Positions 26,909-37,661 of a stretch of DNA of 64,000 bases are shown here, piece after piece; position 1 is the first letter of the stretch, and every line of letters starts with the position of its first letter. The stretch is from Pseudomonadota bacterium (GTDB lineage: Bacteria; Pseudomonadota; Alphaproteobacteria; Rhizobiales; Xanthobacteraceae), in assembly GCA_018971625.1 (NCBI GenBank), contig JAGXAJ010000005.1, forward strand, positions 30,077 to 94,076, written 5' to 3'. The notes under the pieces are model-generated. The model did not search any database. It was not told where the DNA came from and saw nothing but the letters and a program-made list of their open reading frames with translations. Made by a program: the position numbers and the translations under genes.

Positions 26909-27119
26909 CCCCGTCAACCTCGGTCATTTCGACTGTCGCGATTCTCTCTTCGCGAGCTCCCCGGTGGCTCTCCTAGCATACCGTCACAAATGTGGCGAAC
27001 GCCTTGATCGAATCCGGAACACGTTTTGATTCAAAGAATTACACTGATTTTTCAGTGGACAAGCCCAAGATCGATTGCAAACCGTTTGCGATCCGGCCAG
27101 ACTTGCCAGCTTGTGCCGC

Positions 27120-28532
27120 TCAGGAGCGCTGGTAGTCATCCTCGATGCGGATGATGTCGTCTTCGCCCAAATAACTGCCGGTCTGGACTTCGATCAGTTC
27201 GAGCAGGATCTTGCCGGGATTTTCCAGCCGATGGACAGCGCCGATCGGGATGTAGATCGATTCGTTCTCGTGCACGATCTTGACGAGGTCGTCTACCGTA
27301 ACCCGTGCAGTGCCGCGCACCACGATCCAGTGTTCGGACCGGTGATGATGCTTCTGCAATGACAGCCGCTCGCCGGCCTTCACGGTAATGCGCTTGACCT
27401 GGTGGCGATCGCCATTGGCGACCGATTGGTAGGAACCCCAGGGCCGATGCACCTTCAGGTGATTCTGGGTCACTTCGGGCGCCACCGTCTTCACCTTGGC
27501 GACCAGCCGCTTCAATCCGTTGGCATCCTTCTGACGCGACACCAGCACTGCGTCCTCGGTGGCCACCACAACGAGATCGTCGACTCCTTCCAGCGCAACC
27601 AGCGCCTTGTCGGTCGAGACATTGCAATTGCGCGAATTCTCGAACACCGCAGCGCCTTGCGCCGCGTTGCCCTGCTCATCCCTGGCGGAAAGCTCCCACA
27701 CCGCATGCCAGGAGCCGACATCGGACCAGCCGCAAGAGACGGGCACCACCGACGCACGCGAGGTCTTTTCCATGACGGCATAATCGATCGAGATCGCCAG
27801 CGCCTTTTCGAACGACTGCGGATCGAGCGTCACGAAGCCGAGATCGCATCCGGCTTTGCCCACGGCTTCGCGAACCGCCGCGATGCTTTCGGCATCGACG
27901 TTGCGGTATTCGTCGAGCAGCACCGAGGCACGGAACATGAAGTTGCCGCTGTTCCAGAGATAGCCTGCGCTGATATAGCCGGCGGCAGTCGCCGGATCGG
28001 GTTTCTCGACAAACTCGGCGACCGCACGAACCTCGCCCGCAATTACCTCGCCTGGGCTGATGTAGCCATATTCGGTCGCCGCACGCTCGGGCTGAACGCC
28101 GAAGGTCACGATGCGTCCGCCAGCTGCCGCGGCCAGCCCCTGCCGGCAGGCGGCGATGAAGGGCGCGGCATTCCGGACCACGTGATCGGCAGCCAGCGCC
28201 AGAACGATCGCCTCGGCGTCGCGCAATTCCGCAAATACCGCTCCTGCGGCAATCGCCGGTCCGGAATCCCGCCGCGCCGGCTCAAGCAGGATATCGGCCT
28301 CGAGCCCGATCTCCGCCAGTTGCTCCAGCACCATGAAGCGATATGCCATATTGGTGATAACGATCGGACGCTCGAACAGCGCCTTGTCCGATACCCGAAG
28401 AACGGTGTCCTGGAAGGTCGAGCGCGCGCCGAACAACGGCAAAAATTGCTTCGGACGGACCTCGCGCGATGCCGGCCACAACCGGGTCCCGGCACCGCCG
28501 CACATGATCAATGGAACAATTCGTCGATCCAT
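27120..28532 (-). CDS. manC: Mannose-1-phosphate guanylyltransferase / mannose-6-phosphate isomerase
   Basis: The 470-residue bifunctional enzyme has the guanylyltransferase signature GGAGTRLWPASR at the N-terminus and FVEKPD near residue 175. The C-terminal cupin isomerase domain has QKHHHRSEHW and RPWGSY. It makes GDP-mannose for surface glycans. The UDP-glucuronate epimerase gene ends 6 bp upstream, indicating co-transcription. GDP-mannose could serve lipid A mannosylation, the core or the O-chain. Confidence 0.95.
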   Translation of the reverse strand: MDRRIVPLIMCGGAGTRLWPASREVRPKQFLPLFGARSTFQDTVLRVSDKALFERPIVITNMAYRFMVLEQLAEIGLEADILLEPARRDSGPAIAAGAVFAELRDAEAIVLALAADHVVRNAAPFIAACRQGLAAAAGGRIVTFGVQPERAATEYGYISPGEVIAGEVRAVAEFVEKPDPATAAGYISAGYLWNSGNFMFRASVLLDEYRNVDAESIAAVREAVGKAGCDLGFVTLDPQSFEKALAISIDYAVMEKTSRASVVPVSCGWSDVGSWHAVWELSARDEQGNAAQGAAVFENSRNCNVSTDKALVALEGVDDLVVVATEDAVLVSRQKDANGLKRLVAKVKTVAPEVTQNHLKVHRPWGSYQSVANGDRHQVKRITVKAGERLSLQKHHHRSEHWIVVRGTARVTVDDLVKIVHENESIYIPIGAVHRLENPGKILLELIEVQTGSYLGEDDIIRIEDDYQRS

Positions 28533-28538
28533 CGGCTC

Positions 28539-29525
28539 TCAAATCCTGTAGTAGCTGCGATACCATGCGACAAATTCGGCAATTCCGTCCGCAATCGATG
28601 TCTCGGGCTTCAGCCCGATGTCCCGCACGAGTTCGCCGACATCGGCGAAGGTTTCCGGAACGTCACCCGGCTGCATGGGCAGCATATCCTTCGCGGCGGT
28701 GCGGCCCAACTGCTTCTCCAGCAACGCCACCACTTCCATCAGGTTTTCCGGGTGCTGATTGCCGATATTGTAGATCCGAGCCGGCGCACCCCGTGTCTGT
28801 CCGGCAACGGGAACATGATCGATCAGACGCAATACTATACGGCTTGCATCATCGATATGGGTAAAGTCACGGCGCATCCTGCCATGGTTAAAAAGCTTGA
28901 TGGGCGTGCCCTCGATAATGGATTTTGTAAACAGAAAAATGGCCATGTCGGGTCGGCCCCAAGACCCGTAGATTGTAAAGAACCGCAAGCCCGTGACCGG
29001 TAGTTGGTACAGATGACTGTACGAATAAGCCATCATCTCGTTGGCCTTCTTGGTCGCAGCGTAGAAGCTGACAGGATGGTCGGTTTTGTCGTCGACCGAA
29101 AACGGCATTTTGGTGTTGGCGCCATAGACCGAGGATGACGAGGCGTACAGAAGATGGCGGCACTGATTGTGCCGGCATCCTTCCAGCACGTTGCCAAAAC
29201 CTTCCAGATTGGCATCGACATAGGCATGCGGTTGCTCGATCGAATGCCGCACGCCAGCTTGCGCGGCAAGATGCACCACCACATCGAAGCGATGCTTGGC
29301 GAACAATTTCGCCATTGCCACACGATTCGCCAGGTCGCCCTGCACAAAACTGAACCGGGGATCGGCGCGCAAGATGTCCAGCCGCGCCTGCTTCAGCGCC
29401 GGATCGTAATAGGCGTTGAGACTGTCCAGACCGACAATTTCGCGGCCCTCCGCCAGCAGCCGGCGCGCAATATGAAAGCCGATAAAACCCGCCGCGCCTG
29501 TAACCAATATTGTCTGATCCGACAT
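28539..29525 (-). CDS. NAD-dependent epimerase, UDP-glucuronate 4-epimerase-like
   Basis: The 328-residue extended SDR has the NAD motif TGAAGFIG, the segment GLDSLNAYYDPALKQARL typical of UDP-glucuronate 4-epimerases, and the active-site SS...YAATK. The usual YGPWGRPDM motif reads YGSWGRPDM here, a Pro-to-Ser change in an otherwise conserved loop. The product would be UDP-galacturonate for LPS. It heads a two-gene unit with manC and is divergent from the membrane-protein gene at 29727. Confidence 0.9.
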   Translation of the reverse strand: MSDQTILVTGAAGFIGFHIARRLLAEGREIVGLDSLNAYYDPALKQARLDILRADPRFSFVQGDLANRVAMAKLFAKHRFDVVVHLAAQAGVRHSIEQPHAYVDANLEGFGNVLEGCRHNQCRHLLYASSSSVYGANTKMPFSVDDKTDHPVSFYAATKKANEMMAYSYSHLYQLPVTGLRFFTIYGSWGRPDMAIFLFTKSIIEGTPIKLFNHGRMRRDFTHIDDASRIVLRLIDHVPVAGQTRGAPARIYNIGNQHPENLMEVVALLEKQLGRTAAKDMLPMQPGDVPETFADVGELVRDIGLKPETSIADGIAEFVAWYRSYYRI

Positions 29526-29726
29526 CCCGTCTCCAAAGCCATCGGCACAGTCCCGCGCGTGGCGGCTTCGGCCTCTTTAACCAACGCACCGAGGGGATCG
29601 CAATAGTCGTTTGCGCGGCTATTGCCAGATTGGCCTCAAAAACATACCAAGGCGCAAAAGTTCGGCGCGCGGCGCCAGATTGCGCCGTTGTCACCTGCTT
29701 CCAATTTCACACGAAGCGCGAACGAG

Positions 29727-30686
29727 ATGCGTCAGATACTGCTTTCGACAATCAAGTTATTGATCTCAGCAGCGCTGCTCTATCTTGCGCTGCGCAAGGT
29801 CAATCTGTCCGAGCTTGTTTCTCGCATCGGTATTGCGAGCCTGGGCTGGATCGGCCTGGCGATCGCCGTAGCGTTCCTGCAACTCATGGTCGGCGCCCTG
29901 CGATGGTACGAAATCTCGGCGGAATGCGACGCGCCGCTGACGGCTCGGCAAACGATGCGTTACAATGTGATTGGAACTTTCTTCAACCAGACTCTGCCGT
30001 CCTCGATCGGCGGCGATGCGGTGCGGCTCTGGCTGGTCGCACGCGGCGGCGCCGGATGGCGCGCGGCGACCTATTCCATTTTTGTCGACCGCGCTGTCGG
30101 CCTGGTTGCGCTTGCAATCATCATTGTGGCAAGCCTGCCCTGGAGTTACAATCTGATCCGTGATCCGGATGGGCGCTCGGCGTTGTTGTTCGTCGATTTC
30201 GCAGCGCTTGCCGCCGGGGCCGGATTTCTTCTGCTCGGCAGATTGCCGTGGCCCTGGCTCAAGCGCTGGTGGGGAACGCATCACCTCTACTCCTGTTCGG
30301 TGATTGCGAACCGGGCGTTCTTCAGCCGTCGGCGCGGACCGAAGCTCGCGGCGTACTCACTGCTGGTGCACGTACTGACTGTCGTCATCGCCTGGTGCGT
30401 GGTGCGATCAATCGCTGCTCCCGTGCTGTTCAGCCAGGCCTTTCAACTGGTTCCGCCAGTCATGCTGATCACCATGATGCCGATCTCAATTGCCGGCTGG
30501 GGTCTCCGTGAAGCCACCATGGGCCTTGCGTTTGGCTACGCGGGGCTCGCGGCCAGCGAAGGAGTGAATGTGTCGTTGCTGTTTGGCATGGTATCCTTCA
30601 TCGTCGGCGCGATCGGCGGGCTGGTGTGGATTTTCAGCGCCGAGAAGGCCGCCAGCGGCGCAATGCCGATCGAGATTCCCGAATAG
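29727..30686 (+). CDS. Lysylphosphatidylglycerol-synthase-TM / UPF0104 flippase-like membrane protein
   Basis: The 319-residue protein has 7-8 membrane segments. GTFFNQTLPSSIGGDAVRLWL and PISIAGWGLREATMG are hallmarks of the LPG_synthase_TM family without the catalytic lysyltransferase domain. Such proteins next to glycan genes are proposed to move or present lipid-linked sugars. ATG at 29727 is used because upstream in-frame sequence has no membrane character. One base separates its stop from the next gene. Confidence 0.82.
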   Translation: MRQILLSTIKLLISAALLYLALRKVNLSELVSRIGIASLGWIGLAIAVAFLQLMVGALRWYEISAECDAPLTARQTMRYNVIGTFFNQTLPSSIGGDAVRLWLVARGGAGWRAATYSIFVDRAVGLVALAIIIVASLPWSYNLIRDPDGRSALLFVDFAALAAGAGFLLLGRLPWPWLKRWWGTHHLYSCSVIANRAFFSRRRGPKLAAYSLLVHVLTVVIAWCVVRSIAAPVLFSQAFQLVPPVMLITMMPISIAGWGLREATMGLAFGYAGLAASEGVNVSLLFGMVSFIVGAIGGLVWIFSAEKAASGAMPIEIPE

Positions 30687-30687
30687 A

Positions 30688-31695
30688 ATGACGACGCCCG
30701 GATTGCTCAGGTCGCTCATAGCTTTCGGTGCCGCCGCGGTGCTGTCGGCTGCCATCACCAAGGCGATCTGGCCGTTACTGCAGCGCTACGCGCTGGCGCG
30801 GCCGAATGCACGGTCATCGCATCGCGCCCCGACGCCGCAGGGCGGCGGCATCGCGGTGATGGCGGCGACGCTTTTCGTCGCGGTCGCCATCGTGGCGTGG
30901 AGCGACGCCGCGGGGATGAAAATTCCCGTCACGGTGCCCGCGGCGACGCTGTTCATCGCAATCGTCGGCCTCGCCGACGACATCAAATCCATCGAGGTGC
31001 TGCCACGGCTGCTGCTGCAGGCAGCGGCCGTCGCTGCAATCGTCGTTACCGCGTCCAGCGATCTGCGGATCTTTCCCGCTTGTCCGCTCTGGATCGAGCG
31101 CGCCATCCTGCTGCTGGCGGGTCTCTGGTTCGTCAACCTCGTCAACTTCATGGACGGGCTCGACTGGATGACGGTCGCGGAAGTCGTGCCGGTCACCGCA
31201 GCGATCGTGATCCTCGGCGCGCTCGGCGAATTGCCCGCCTCCACGACCCTGATGGCGGCGGCACTCTGCGGGGCGATGCTCGGCTTTGCGCCGTTCAACC
31301 GGCCGATCGCCAAGGTTTTCCTCGGCGACGTCGGCAGCCTGCCGATCGGCCTCCTGCTTGGCTGGTGCCTGCTCCAGCTCGCCTGGCATCAGCAATTGAT
31401 CGCCGCGTTGCTGCTGCCACTCTACTATCTTCTCGATACTACCGTGACGCTGTTGCGCCGGATGACACGCGGCGAGCCGTTCTGGGCCGCACATCGCACG
31501 CATTTCTACCAGCGTGCCACCGACAACGGCTTTACGGTCCGGCGCGTGGTGGGAGAAGTGTTCGCACTCAACATTGCGCTCGCCGCGCTTGCGATCGGTT
31601 CCACCGCCGCTTCGCCAGTCGCGATCAAGATCCTCCTGCTGGCGATTGGCGGCGTCGCATCATCGGCGCTGATGTTCCGCTTTTCGCGACCGTAG
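30688..31695 (+). CDS. WecA/MraY-family sugar-1-phosphate transferase
   Basis: The 335-residue integral membrane enzyme has 9-11 hydrophobic segments and the family acidic motifs LADDIKSI, NFMDGLDW and FLGDVGSLPIG. It transfers a sugar phosphate from a UDP-sugar to undecaprenyl phosphate, starting an O-antigen or other glycan. The start is one base after the stop of the flippase-like gene, so the two are one operon. It converges on the dehydratase gene, with a 21-bp gap. Confidence 0.88.
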   Translation: MTTPGLLRSLIAFGAAAVLSAAITKAIWPLLQRYALARPNARSSHRAPTPQGGGIAVMAATLFVAVAIVAWSDAAGMKIPVTVPAATLFIAIVGLADDIKSIEVLPRLLLQAAAVAAIVVTASSDLRIFPACPLWIERAILLLAGLWFVNLVNFMDGLDWMTVAEVVPVTAAIVILGALGELPASTTLMAAALCGAMLGFAPFNRPIAKVFLGDVGSLPIGLLLGWCLLQLAWHQQLIAALLLPLYYLLDTTVTLLRRMTRGEPFWAAHRTHFYQRATDNGFTVRRVVGEVFALNIALAALAIGSTAASPVAIKILLLAIGGVASSALMFRFSRP

Positions 31696-31716
31696 AATGG
31701 CGCACCGTCATAGCCG

Positions 31717-33627
31717 TCAGGCGGCGGTCGAACCGAATTCAGGCACTGCATCCTTCAGGACAGCCCGGATCGTCACCCGATCGTCATTGGCGATGGATTG
31801 CTCGAGCGTCGCGATCCACTTGCGCACCACCTGCATCGGCGGCTCATTGGGCTTGGCCGCCATGATGCCGGCGACGCCGATCTCGACCGGCGGTTCTTCG
31901 CTGGCAAACAGGATTTCGTTCAGCCGCTCGCCCGGCCGCATTCCGGTGAACACGATTTCGATATCGTGACCGGGCTCCAGGCCCGACAGCCGGATCATCC
32001 GCTCGGCCAGATCGACGATCTTGACCGGGTGCCCCATGTTGAGAACATAAACTGAAACTTCTGCGCGCGCTGGCGTCAGCGCGTGAGTTGCAGCCGTCAG
32101 CACGAGGTCGCAGGCCTCGCGAATCGTCATGAAGTACCGGACCATGTCGGGATGCGTTACCGTCACCGGTCCGCCCGCTTCGATCTGCGCCTTGAATTTC
32201 GGTACCACCGAGCCATTCGACGCCAGCACGTTGCCGAACCGCACCGAGATAATGCGCATCCGCGATGCGCTGCTGGATTGCACCGCCAGATCATGATCGA
32301 GCGCCTGGCAGTACATTTCGGCAAATCGCTTTGTCAGGCCGAGCATCGACACCGGCTCGATCGCCTTGTCGGTCGAGATCATCACCATCGCCTTGGCGCC
32401 GGCGGCCAGCGCCGCATCGGCGACGTTGACGGAGCCGAAAATGTTGGTCTTGACGCCCTCGCTCCAATCCCGTTCAAGAATCGGCACATGCTTGAGGGCA
32501 GCGGCATGGAACACAATATCCGGCTGAAATTCGATCATCAGGCGCATGACGCGCTCGCGGTCGCGGATATCGGCGATCCGTCCCTCGATCACCGCGCTGG
32601 TCTCACGCGCCATCAGCGCCTCTGTCACCGCATAAAGCGCCGGCTCCGAATGCTCGATCACGAGCAGTCGCGCGGCACCAAACGTTGCGACGCGATCGCA
32701 GATCTCCGAGCCGATCGAACCGCCGCCGCCGGTGACAATCACTGCCTTGCCGTTCACCAGTTCCTCGAGGCGCGCATAGTCGATCTCGACGCTGGATCGC
32801 AGCAGCAAATCCTCGACAGCGACCGTCGTAAGCCGCGGCGCATCCGTACCTTCCAGCGACGGCAGGCGGCTGACGATCAGCCCGAGGCGGCGCGCCCGCA
32901 TCAACACGGCCTCCGGATGGAACTCCGGCTCGAACGCCGACGGCGTCATCACCACGCGCAGGATCGGCTTGTCGCGCCGGGTGAAATCGCGGATCACGTC
33001 CTCGATATCGTCGATGCCGCCCAGCACTGGAACATTGCGGATCGACTGGCCGCGATCGGCCATCGACGGTGACAGCACGCCCACCGGCCACACCCCTTTG
33101 ACGGCGCCGCTCTCAATGCCACGCAACAAGACCTCGGCATCGGCGGCGCGACCGATCAGAAGCGCCGGCGAGGCGCCGTCGGTCCGGGCATGATGGCGGA
33201 CACGGGTGTAGCGGAAATAGCGATAGGAAAAGCGCAGCGCGCTCAGGAAAGATATCTCGAGAAACCAGTACAGGATGAGGGTGATCTTGCCGGCGAAGAA
33301 CGTGCCGCGGACGTTAGGCGCCAGAAAGATGTAGTCGAGCACCAACAGCGCCAGCATCAGCACGGTGGCGGCGCGCATGATATTCAGCGCGTCCGGCAGC
33401 GAAATGAACCGCCATTTCGTGGTCGTCAGATTGAAGACGTAGCAAACCACCACGCTGAAGGCGATGAAATATGGCAGGATTTGCAGCAACAGCGGCAAAC
33501 GATCATAGAAATACTGGCCGCCTTCGAAACGCACATAGAAGCTCACAAGCAGTGCGAGCGCCGTCGCTAGCGCGTCATGCAGCGCAATCAGCGCATTGCG
33601 CGAGGTCAGGCTGGAAAGGCGCGTCAT
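31717..33627 (-). CDS. Membrane-anchored nucleotide-sugar 4,6-dehydratase (CapD/WbpM/PglF family)
   Basis: The 636-residue protein has four N-terminal membrane helices (about 15-125), a first Rossmann-like domain (CoA-binding-type, about 140-270) and the SDR domain with VTGGGGSIGSEICDR near residue 290. The catalytic SxxK-type site STDKAIEP replaces the common Tyr, as in WbpM and FlaA1 relatives. It likely acts on UDP-GlcNAc, giving a 4-keto-6-deoxy sugar such as a precursor of QuiNAc or FucNAc. ATG at 33627 is chosen over the TTG six codons upstream. Confidence 0.9.
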   Translation of the reverse strand: MTRLSSLTSRNALIALHDALATALALLVSFYVRFEGGQYFYDRLPLLLQILPYFIAFSVVVCYVFNLTTTKWRFISLPDALNIMRAATVLMLALLVLDYIFLAPNVRGTFFAGKITLILYWFLEISFLSALRFSYRYFRYTRVRHHARTDGASPALLIGRAADAEVLLRGIESGAVKGVWPVGVLSPSMADRGQSIRNVPVLGGIDDIEDVIRDFTRRDKPILRVVMTPSAFEPEFHPEAVLMRARRLGLIVSRLPSLEGTDAPRLTTVAVEDLLLRSSVEIDYARLEELVNGKAVIVTGGGGSIGSEICDRVATFGAARLLVIEHSEPALYAVTEALMARETSAVIEGRIADIRDRERVMRLMIEFQPDIVFHAAALKHVPILERDWSEGVKTNIFGSVNVADAALAAGAKAMVMISTDKAIEPVSMLGLTKRFAEMYCQALDHDLAVQSSSASRMRIISVRFGNVLASNGSVVPKFKAQIEAGGPVTVTHPDMVRYFMTIREACDLVLTAATHALTPARAEVSVYVLNMGHPVKIVDLAERMIRLSGLEPGHDIEIVFTGMRPGERLNEILFASEEPPVEIGVAGIMAAKPNEPPMQVVRKWIATLEQSIANDDRVTIRAVLKDAVPEFGSTAA

Positions 33628-33703
33628 GTCGCTGGCCCGCGGCAACCGATGGCTGGATTACCGGCTGCTGATAGCTCATCTTCCGCGTGTATGCCAGCCG
33701 CGA

Positions 33704-34990
33704 TCATCTGTTGGAATTTACCGGTGCCACGCCGCTCGACCCCGCCTTGAGCAATGTTCCCCCGGCGACACCGACGCCGAGCACGTACATCCAGCCCTCA
33801 TGAAAATCGAATATGTGAGAATTGAACAGCGAAGTGAATATGTTTTGTACCACGACCAGGAATCCGACCCAGGCAATCAGCCCGTCACCGCGGAACCACA
33901 GCAGGTGCACGAGCCACATCGCGTATAACACGACAATTCCGATCGTTCCCCACTGAACCGCCACATTGAGCGTCTGGTTGTGGGGATTGCCGATGATCTC
34001 GGCCGCCGCACCGGTCTGGCCGATCGCGGCCTGCTCGAACAGCCCACGCGTCGATCCGGTGCCGTGCCCGAAGATCGGCGCCTCGGCAAAGAACCGCACG
34101 GATTTTTTCAGGAATTCGATTCGCATACCCAGCGACGTCGAGGCGTTCTGTTCCTTGTACGATTCATATTGGCTGTCGAAGGATCCGACGGTCAGCCGCA
34201 ATTGCGGCGATGCCGTCCACGCCAGCGCCGCCAACAGGATCGCACCGCACGTCATGGCGGCAATGCTTCGCCACTTGAAATGAAGCAATGCAAACACCGC
34301 CAGCATCATCGGCATGGTGACAAGCGCCGTCCGCGACACGATCACGAACATCATGTTGATGACGAAACTCAGCGCGAGCAGGCCCAGCAGCAAGGCCGGC
34401 AGGATTTTTCCTGATCGCAGCAGGGTATTGACGGGATAGGCGAGCGCCACCGCGCACAGCACGAATTCCTGGCTCTGGTCGATGTAATTCTTGACCAGAA
34501 TGCCCCGCTCATGGGGATCAAGGCTCGACTTGAGCGTGATCGCAGGATCGTACGCAACGATCCACGACATCACCATCAGCAGGCCGCAGGAGATCAAAAA
34601 CGCCGTGAAGATCCACAGGACCCGCGGCGAATGCTGGTAACGATAGAACAAGACCGGCAGCATCAACAGTTTTACGGTGGGGAGAATCGCATAAAGCCGG
34701 GCGCCCCACGCCGCGTCCGACCACAGCGTTCCAATCGCCGCAAGCACGAACATCGCGACCGGCAGCACGCAGATCGGCCGCTTCACCAAGCTCAGGAACG
34801 CGCCCGGTTGAATCGTCGGCGCGACTGCAATCAGCCACACGACGGTGAAGATGCCGGTCAGCGACGTCGACCACGGCAGCGAAAGCGCGATCAGCACCGC
34901 GACGATATCCGCCGCCTTTGCCCAGGCCTGCGGGTCGCGCCAGGCCGGCAGCGCCGGGCCGACTGGCGCAATCGCCGCGTCAGCGTTCAT
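33704..34990 (-). CDS. O-antigen ligase family protein (WaaL/RfaL-like)
   Basis: The 428-residue membrane protein has about 12 hydrophobic segments and one large periplasmic loop (about 240-330). The loop carries the Wzy_C/ligase motif region [13 protein letters not shown] and a conserved His in NPHNQTL. It would attach O-antigen to the lipid A core in the periplasm; a polymerase role is the alternative. Its ATG overlaps the hldE stop by 4 bases (ATGA), so heptose supply and ligation are coupled in one operon. Confidence 0.87.
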   Translation of the reverse strand: MNADAAIAPVGPALPAWRDPQAWAKAADIVAVLIALSLPWSTSLTGIFTVVWLIAVAPTIQPGAFLSLVKRPICVLPVAMFVLAAIGTLWSDAAWGARLYAILPTVKLLMLPVLFYRYQHSPRVLWIFTAFLISCGLLMVMSWIVAYDPAITLKSSLDPHERGILVKNYIDQSQEFVLCAVALAYPVNTLLRSGKILPALLLGLLALSFVINMMFVIVSRTALVTMPMMLAVFALLHFKWRSIAAMTCGAILLAALAWTASPQLRLTVGSFDSQYESYKEQNASTSLGMRIEFLKKSVRFFAEAPIFGHGTGSTRGLFEQAAIGQTGAAAEIIGNPHNQTLNVAVQWGTIGIVVLYAMWLVHLLWFRGDGLIAWVGFLVVVQNIFTSLFNSHIFDFHEGWMYVLGVGVAGGTLLKAGSSGVAPVNSNR

Positions 34991-36459
34991 ACGCGGCCAC
35001 CGCGCGCCCGGTCAACCAGCGAAGTCGTGCTGTGGCCGGCGAGAATCTCCACCAGCCTGACCTCGCCGCCATAGGCCTCGACGACCTCGTGGCCGACGAC
35101 CTGCTCGCGGGTATAGTCCGCGCCCTTCACCAACACGTTCGGTTTGACCTTCGTGATCAATTTCAGTGGCGTGTCCTCTGCGAACAGCACGATGAGATCG
35201 ACCGCCTCAAGCGCCGCCAGCACCTCGGCACGGGCGCGTTCGTCCTGCACCGGACGATCGGCGCCCTTGAGCCGCTTCACCGAAGCATCGCTGTTGAGAC
35301 CAACGATCAGCCGGTCGCAGGTCGCGCGCGCGGCCGTCAACAGTTTGACGTGGCCGGGGTGCAGGATGTCGAAGCAGCCATTGGTGAAGCCGACCCGCAG
35401 GCCCTGCTTGCGCCACGCTTGGAGCTGCGCGTCGAGTTCGTCCGGCGTCGCGACAATCTTTTCTTCCGCCGCGAGAAACGCATGCGGCAGGATCTTGCGG
35501 CGCAATTCCGCCGAGGTGACGACAGCAGCGCCTTGCTTGCTGACGGCGACCGCCGCGGCCGCGTTCGCCATCCGCAACGAGGCGTCCCAGTCGGCACCCG
35601 CCGCCAGCGTCACCGCCAGCACCGCGGCCACCGTGTCACCCGCGCCCGAAACGTCACGCACCCTGACCGGCAGGCCCGGGACGCGAATGGCCTCGCCGTT
35701 GCGCGGCACCAGGGTCATGCCGCGTTCGCTTTGCGTCACCAGCACCGCGTCGCAATCGGCAAGCTGCATGATCTCCTGCGCGCCGTCGTCGATGCTCTTG
35801 TCGGTGTCGGCGCGGCTGCGCGTAGCCTCCGCAAATTCCTTGCGATTGGGCTTGAGCAAGGTAGCACCGCGATAGATCGCCAGATTGGCGCTCTTGGGAT
35901 CGACGATCACCCGTTTGCCGAGTTTCCGCGCGGCGTCGATCACCTGGCGGATCACCCGCGCCGTCAGCGTACCCTTGGCGTAGTCGGACAGCAGCACGAT
36001 ATCCGCGCGCGGCAACAGCGGCAGCACAGCGTCGATCAATTTCTGTTCGATGGCTGCGGACGCTGGCACAACCGATTCCCAGTCCGCGCGTAGCATGTGC
36101 GTAGAGAAATGCTCGGATACGAAACGCACCTTGCGCGTCGTCGGCCTGCCGGGATCGCAGACCAGCGCGCTCTCGATCAGTCTTTCCTGCGCCAGCCCCG
36201 CTTTCAGTTTGGCGCCCGCATCGTCCTCGCCGACCAGCCCGACGAACAGGCAGCGCGCGCCAAGCGAGGCGATGTTGCGCGCGACATTGCCGGCGCCGCC
36301 GATATCGGTTTCGCTGCGCTGTACCGCGATTACCGCGGCCGGCGCCTCCGGCGAAATCCGCGATACCTCGCCATAGACGAATTCGTCGAGCATGAGATCG
36401 CCGATGCACAGCACCGTCTGGCGCGTCATGGCTTCCGACAAGGCATCAAAGTCGAACAT
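34987..36459 (-). CDS. hldE: Bifunctional heptose-7-phosphate kinase / heptose-1-phosphate adenylyltransferase
   Basis: The 490-residue fusion has a ribokinase-like kinase domain (about 1-325; GGAGNVARN and [11 protein letters not shown]) and a cytidylyltransferase-like domain (about 350-490; [13 protein letters not shown]). It carries out two steps towards ADP-D-glycero-D-manno-heptose. hldD is 47 bp upstream and the ligase overlaps downstream. Length and domain order match E. coli HldE. Confidence 0.95.
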   Translation of the reverse strand: MFDFDALSEAMTRQTVLCIGDLMLDEFVYGEVSRISPEAPAAVIAVQRSETDIGGAGNVARNIASLGARCLFVGLVGEDDAGAKLKAGLAQERLIESALVCDPGRPTTRKVRFVSEHFSTHMLRADWESVVPASAAIEQKLIDAVLPLLPRADIVLLSDYAKGTLTARVIRQVIDAARKLGKRVIVDPKSANLAIYRGATLLKPNRKEFAEATRSRADTDKSIDDGAQEIMQLADCDAVLVTQSERGMTLVPRNGEAIRVPGLPVRVRDVSGAGDTVAAVLAVTLAAGADWDASLRMANAAAAVAVSKQGAAVVTSAELRRKILPHAFLAAEEKIVATPDELDAQLQAWRKQGLRVGFTNGCFDILHPGHVKLLTAARATCDRLIVGLNSDASVKRLKGADRPVQDERARAEVLAALEAVDLIVLFAEDTPLKLITKVKPNVLVKGADYTREQVVGHEVVEAYGGEVRLVEILAGHSTTSLVDRARGGRV

Positions 36460-36506
36460 CTGATCTCGTCGTTTGTTGCGTGGGCGTCATTGGTCTCGGC
36501 GGCTCG

Positions 36507-37487
36507 TCAGCGGAAGCGATCGGCACGATCGAGGAAATCCCTGACATAGCTGCCGACCGAATCTTCCAGCGCGGTGAAGCCGCCATTATAACCGGCGCGC
36601 CGCAACCGATCGACATCGCTTTGGGTGAAGTACTGATAGCTGTCGCGAATCGGTGCGGGCATCTCGACATATTCGATGTTGGGGCGGGTCCCGAGCGCGG
36701 CATAGGCCGCCAGGATGAGGTCCTTGAAGCTGCGCGCCTTGCCAGTGCCGACATTGAACAGGCCGCTGACCGACGGCGTCGCCAACAGCCACATCATCAC
36801 CCGCACCGCGTCATCGACATAGATGAAATCGCGCCGCTGGTCGCCGTCGGCGATGCCGTCGCGATGCGACTTGAACAGCTGCACCTTGCGGCCCGCCTTG
36901 ACATCGTCGAAGCGCTTGGCCAGCACGCTCATCATCGCGCCCTTGTGATATTCGTTCGGGCCGAACACATTGAAGAATTTCAGGCCGGCCCATTGCGGCG
37001 GCAGCCGTTCGCCGCGCACCGCGCGTTCGGCCACCGCCAGGTCGAACAGATGCTTGCTCCAGCCATAGAGATTCATCGGACGCAGCGCCTTCAGCGCCGA
37101 AAGTTGCGGGTCGTCGGTAAAACCCTGCGCGCCGTCACCATAGGTCGCCGCCGACGAGGCATAGATGAACGGCGTCGCATGCACCGTGCACCAGTCGAGC
37201 AGACGCATCGAGAGCCGGAAATTGGTCTCGATCACCAGATCGCCATCGGTCGCGGTGGTCTCCGATATGGCGCCGAGATGGATGATGCCATCGAGCAGGC
37301 GGCCATTCAGCCATGCCGGCAATTCGGCCGGAGGCACGATGTCAGCCAACTGCCGCTTGGCGAGATTGCGCCATTTGCCCTCATGGCCAAGCAGGTCGCA
37401 GACCGCCACGTCGCTGCTGCCTGAATCATTCAGCGCAGCCACGAGGTTTGATCCGATAAATCCGGCGCCCCCGGTCACCAGCAACAT
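36507..37487 (-). CDS. hldD: ADP-L-glycero-D-manno-heptose 6-epimerase
   Basis: The 326-residue SDR has GGAGFIGSNLV at the N-terminus, SSAATYG, the catalytic YGWSKHLFD and the HldD-type FFNVFGPNEYHKG segment. It converts ADP-D,D-heptose to the L,D form used in LPS inner core. It leads the hldD-hldE-waaL operon and is divergent from the heptosyltransferase gene at 37662. Confidence 0.95.
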   Translation of the reverse strand: MLLVTGGAGFIGSNLVAALNDSGSSDVAVCDLLGHEGKWRNLAKRQLADIVPPAELPAWLNGRLLDGIIHLGAISETTATDGDLVIETNFRLSMRLLDWCTVHATPFIYASSAATYGDGAQGFTDDPQLSALKALRPMNLYGWSKHLFDLAVAERAVRGERLPPQWAGLKFFNVFGPNEYHKGAMMSVLAKRFDDVKAGRKVQLFKSHRDGIADGDQRRDFIYVDDAVRVMMWLLATPSVSGLFNVGTGKARSFKDLILAAYAALGTRPNIEYVEMPAPIRDSYQYFTQSDVDRLRRAGYNGGFTALEDSVGSYVRDFLDRADRFR

Positions 37488-37661
37488 GAAGAGGTCCTTA
37501 GCCCTGATGCCGCGCCAGCTTTGCCCCAGTCGCGTCCGGCAAGCAAATAGGCCGTGCAGTTTTTGCGAAGACGGCGGTGGATGTCGCGGTTTGACTTTAC
37601 CTGCTTGTGAGGAGCCGCTACCGACGAGGCTGATTCGGGCTGAAGCAGACCTACCTAACGT

